From contig NZ_CP069533.1 in assembly GCF_016889765.1 (NCBI RefSeq), forward strand, positions 372,001-436,000: 64,000 nucleotides of DNA. Direction: 5' to 3'. The notes beneath the pieces are model-generated. The model was not told where the DNA came from. It saw nothing but the letters and a program-made list of their open reading frames with translations, and ran no database searches. Position 1 is the stretch's first letter, and each line of letters begins with the position of its first letter. Positions 62,799-64,000 of this stretch are shown one piece after another. Source of the DNA: Corynebacterium minutissimum (GTDB taxonomy: Bacteria; Actinomycetota; Actinomycetes; Mycobacteriales; Mycobacteriaceae). Position numbers and translations under genes: made by a program.

Positions 62799-63077
62799 AT
62801 AAAGAAGCTAGCTGTTATTTTGACGCCTCCACTCATTTTGTCTGCGGCGGCGGTGTTCGGTCCCAGTGCCGCACAGGCCTCCCCTTCTGATTGTCACTAT
62901 GAGGTAAACGGAAAAAGCGTTATCGGAAGCTGCAGCCAAGGGGATGGAGACTTCCGTATTCGCCTCGACTGCAATAACTGGCCCGATCAGACTTCCGCAT
63001 GGACCGAAGCCGGCCGTCAGGCAGTCGCAACATGCGGCATCGAGCACCACCGAGGGGTAACGTTCGAAGTTCGCTAA
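62799..63077 (+). CDS. Small secreted cysteine-containing protein, apparent ATA start codon
   Basis: 92 residues if read from ATA 62799. AGAAAGGA ends seven bases upstream, ideal spacing. The reading gives a textbook signal peptide: two Lys, LAVILTPPLILSAAAVFG, then PSAAQA before the mature Ser-Pro-Ser-Asp-Cys. The first conventional codon in frame, TTG 62820, would remove the Lys pair and half the hydrophobic core and has no ribosome binding site. Mature protein about 61 residues with four Cys (likely two disulfides), predicted beta-rich, family not recognised. An ABC ATPase and permease follow on the same strand. Possibilities are a bacteriocin-like or other secreted effector, or a gene whose ATG has mutated. 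Confidence 0.65.
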   Translation: MKKLAVILTPPLILSAAAVFGPSAAQASPSDCHYEVNGKSVIGSCSQGDGDFRIRLDCNNWPDQTSAWTEAGRQAVATCGIEHHRGVTFEVR

Positions 63078-63153
63078 CCCCGCCACAGTTCTTACACATA
63101 GCGCGAGCATCAATATTTCGCGCTCTAATTTTCATTCACGTATGAGGTAGCCT

Positions 63154-63858
63154 GTGCTGTCACTTAATCACGTTTCCGTTGCCTACAAGAAAAAGCAGGT
63201 AGTAACCGACGTCAGTTTTGACGTGACTGACGGCGTCCACGCCCTCTTAGGTCCCAACGGAGCAGGCAAGTCCTCCATACTCAAAGCCATTGTCGGACTG
63301 GTTCCCACAGCTGGTGGCACGATTGAGCTTGACGGGATTGCTGATCCGCGGCAGCGGAAGCTCCACGTGGGGTATCTCCCGCAGGACAATCTCCCCACAA
63401 GCTCTTTTACGGTAGCCGAGTTTCTGCACTATATGGCGTGGCTCAATAAAATTCCGCGTGGCACCGCCGGCGCCGAGGTTGCGAAAGCACTCGCATTGAC
63501 GCATCTTAAGGACTATTCCTCCGACAAGATCCGTAACCTCTCCGGTGGCACACGGCGGCGAGTAGGGATTTCAGCTGCCTTACTCGGTAGCCCGCGGCTC
63601 CTCGTACTCGATGAGCCTTCCGTGGGGCTCGACATCATACAGCGACAAGAATTGTGCACTGCAGTTTCTTCGATCGCGGCGACAACTCCGGTACTGCTCA
63701 CCACGCATATTGTGGATGATGTAGCGAGTGTAGCCACGGATGTGACAATTCTTTCGCATGGGTCTGTGGCCTTCACCGGTTCGCTCTCCGAGCTCACACC
63801 GGGTGGCAACTCCGCTGAGGCCATCGCGTCCGCCTATACGGCGTACGCGGCTACATAA
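63154..63858 (+). CDS. ABC transporter ATP-binding protein
   Basis: 234 residues, GTG start with GAGG six bases upstream. Walker A GPNGAGKSS, Q-loop GYLPQDNLP, signature LSGGTRRRVG, Walker B LLVLDEPSVGLD, switch His in LLTTHIVDD. Resembles ATPases of export or bacteriocin-immunity type rather than uptake systems: there is no binding protein nearby. 76 nt after the secreted-protein gene; the putative permease starts 19 nt downstream. Confidence 0.92.
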   Translation: MLSLNHVSVAYKKKQVVTDVSFDVTDGVHALLGPNGAGKSSILKAIVGLVPTAGGTIELDGIADPRQRKLHVGYLPQDNLPTSSFTVAEFLHYMAWLNKIPRGTAGAEVAKALALTHLKDYSSDKIRNLSGGTRRRVGISAALLGSPRLLVLDEPSVGLDIIQRQELCTAVSSIAATTPVLLTTHIVDDVASVATDVTILSHGSVAFTGSLSELTPGGNSAEAIASAYTAYAAT

Positions 63859-63877
63859 GCGGAACAATGGTGGCACA

Positions 63878-64000
63878 ATGACGACAAGAACAGACCCCAA
63901 GCAGCTCGTCCCGCACTATGGATGGCTGCTGTGGGCGCGATTCCAGAACTTACCCATCGCCGTCATCGCGGCGGTATGCACGGCACTGACCGCGAAGGCG
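63878..64000 (+). CDS. Putative ABC transporter permease, N-terminal fragment
   Basis: Only the first 41 codons are in the window, starting MTTRTDPKQLVPHYGWLLWA and running into a hydrophobic stretch (LPIAVIAAVCTALTA). The start is ATG 63878; ATG 63867 is followed by a stop within five codons. Identity as the partner permease rests on position after the ATPase and the membrane-like sequence. Confidence 0.6.
   Translation, partial: MTTRTDPKQLVPHYGWLLWARFQNLPIAVIAAVCTALTAKA

Noticed and set aside
62820..63077. TTG 62820 as start of the secreted protein
   Set aside because: No ribosome binding site at suitable distance, and it deletes the positively charged start of the signal peptide.

Overview
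The window is a piece of a GC-rich actinobacterial chromosome, almost certainly Corynebacterium. The evidence is gene order and family content: ffh, glnD, glnK, ftsY, smc, acyP, mutM, rnc, a SepIVA-type protein, gdhA, glgP, pyk, lgt and a long his operon ending in a trpC-like gene, then glgX and a RelA/SpoT-domain alarmone synthetase. As I remember it, this is close to the C. glutamicum cg2250-cg2324 order. S16 and FtsY carry long Ala/Glu tails or linkers, and many genes start with GTG or TTG. I cannot name the species.

Layout. 0-9.5 kb: a YhgE/Pip-type membrane protein cut by the left edge, a solitary HNH endonuclease, tex, a small hypothetical, trmD and rimM, then a cupin, a TetR regulator and rpsP. 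9.5-13 kb: a surface acyltransferase with an SGNH-like tail, convergent with an orphan radical SAM/SPASM enzyme. 13-23.2 kb (minus strand): an Mrp-type cation/proton antiporter operon (A-B fused, C, D, E, F, G) that runs with 19 nt spacing into glnK (PII), glnD and then ffh. The ammonium transporter gene amtB, which I expected beside glnK, is absent. 23.4-33 kb (minus): yceD-rnc-mutM, a Na+/alanine symporter, acylphosphatase, smc and ftsY. 33-43 kb: an orphan membrane protein, sepIVA, gdhA, glycerate kinase, a hypothetical, an M20 amidohydrolase, glgP and pyk.

43.3-54.1 kb (minus): hisD-hisC-hisB-small membrane protein-MFS-hisH-hisA-impA-hisF-hisI-trp-operon membrane protein-trpC-like-lgt. 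Many junctions overlap by 4 nt. The trpC-like gene has lost several indole-glycerol-phosphate synthase catalytic residues and looks like a repurposed relic of an ancestral trp locus. 54.2-62.7 kb: a tandem YbjN-domain protein, a membrane protein and a repeat-containing lipoprotein, a TetR regulator, glgX, an exonuclease-BRCT fusion, a hypothetical and the alarmone synthetase.

62.7-64 kb: a clear promoter drives a small secreted four-cysteine protein whose reading frame, ribosome binding site and signal peptide all point to an AUA start codon. A short upstream ORF overlaps that start as AUAA. An ABC ATPase and the first 41 codons of its putative permease follow. This right-edge module and the antiporter-PII operon are the least ordinary parts. 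I saw no rRNA, tRNA, CRISPR array, prophage or insertion sequence.
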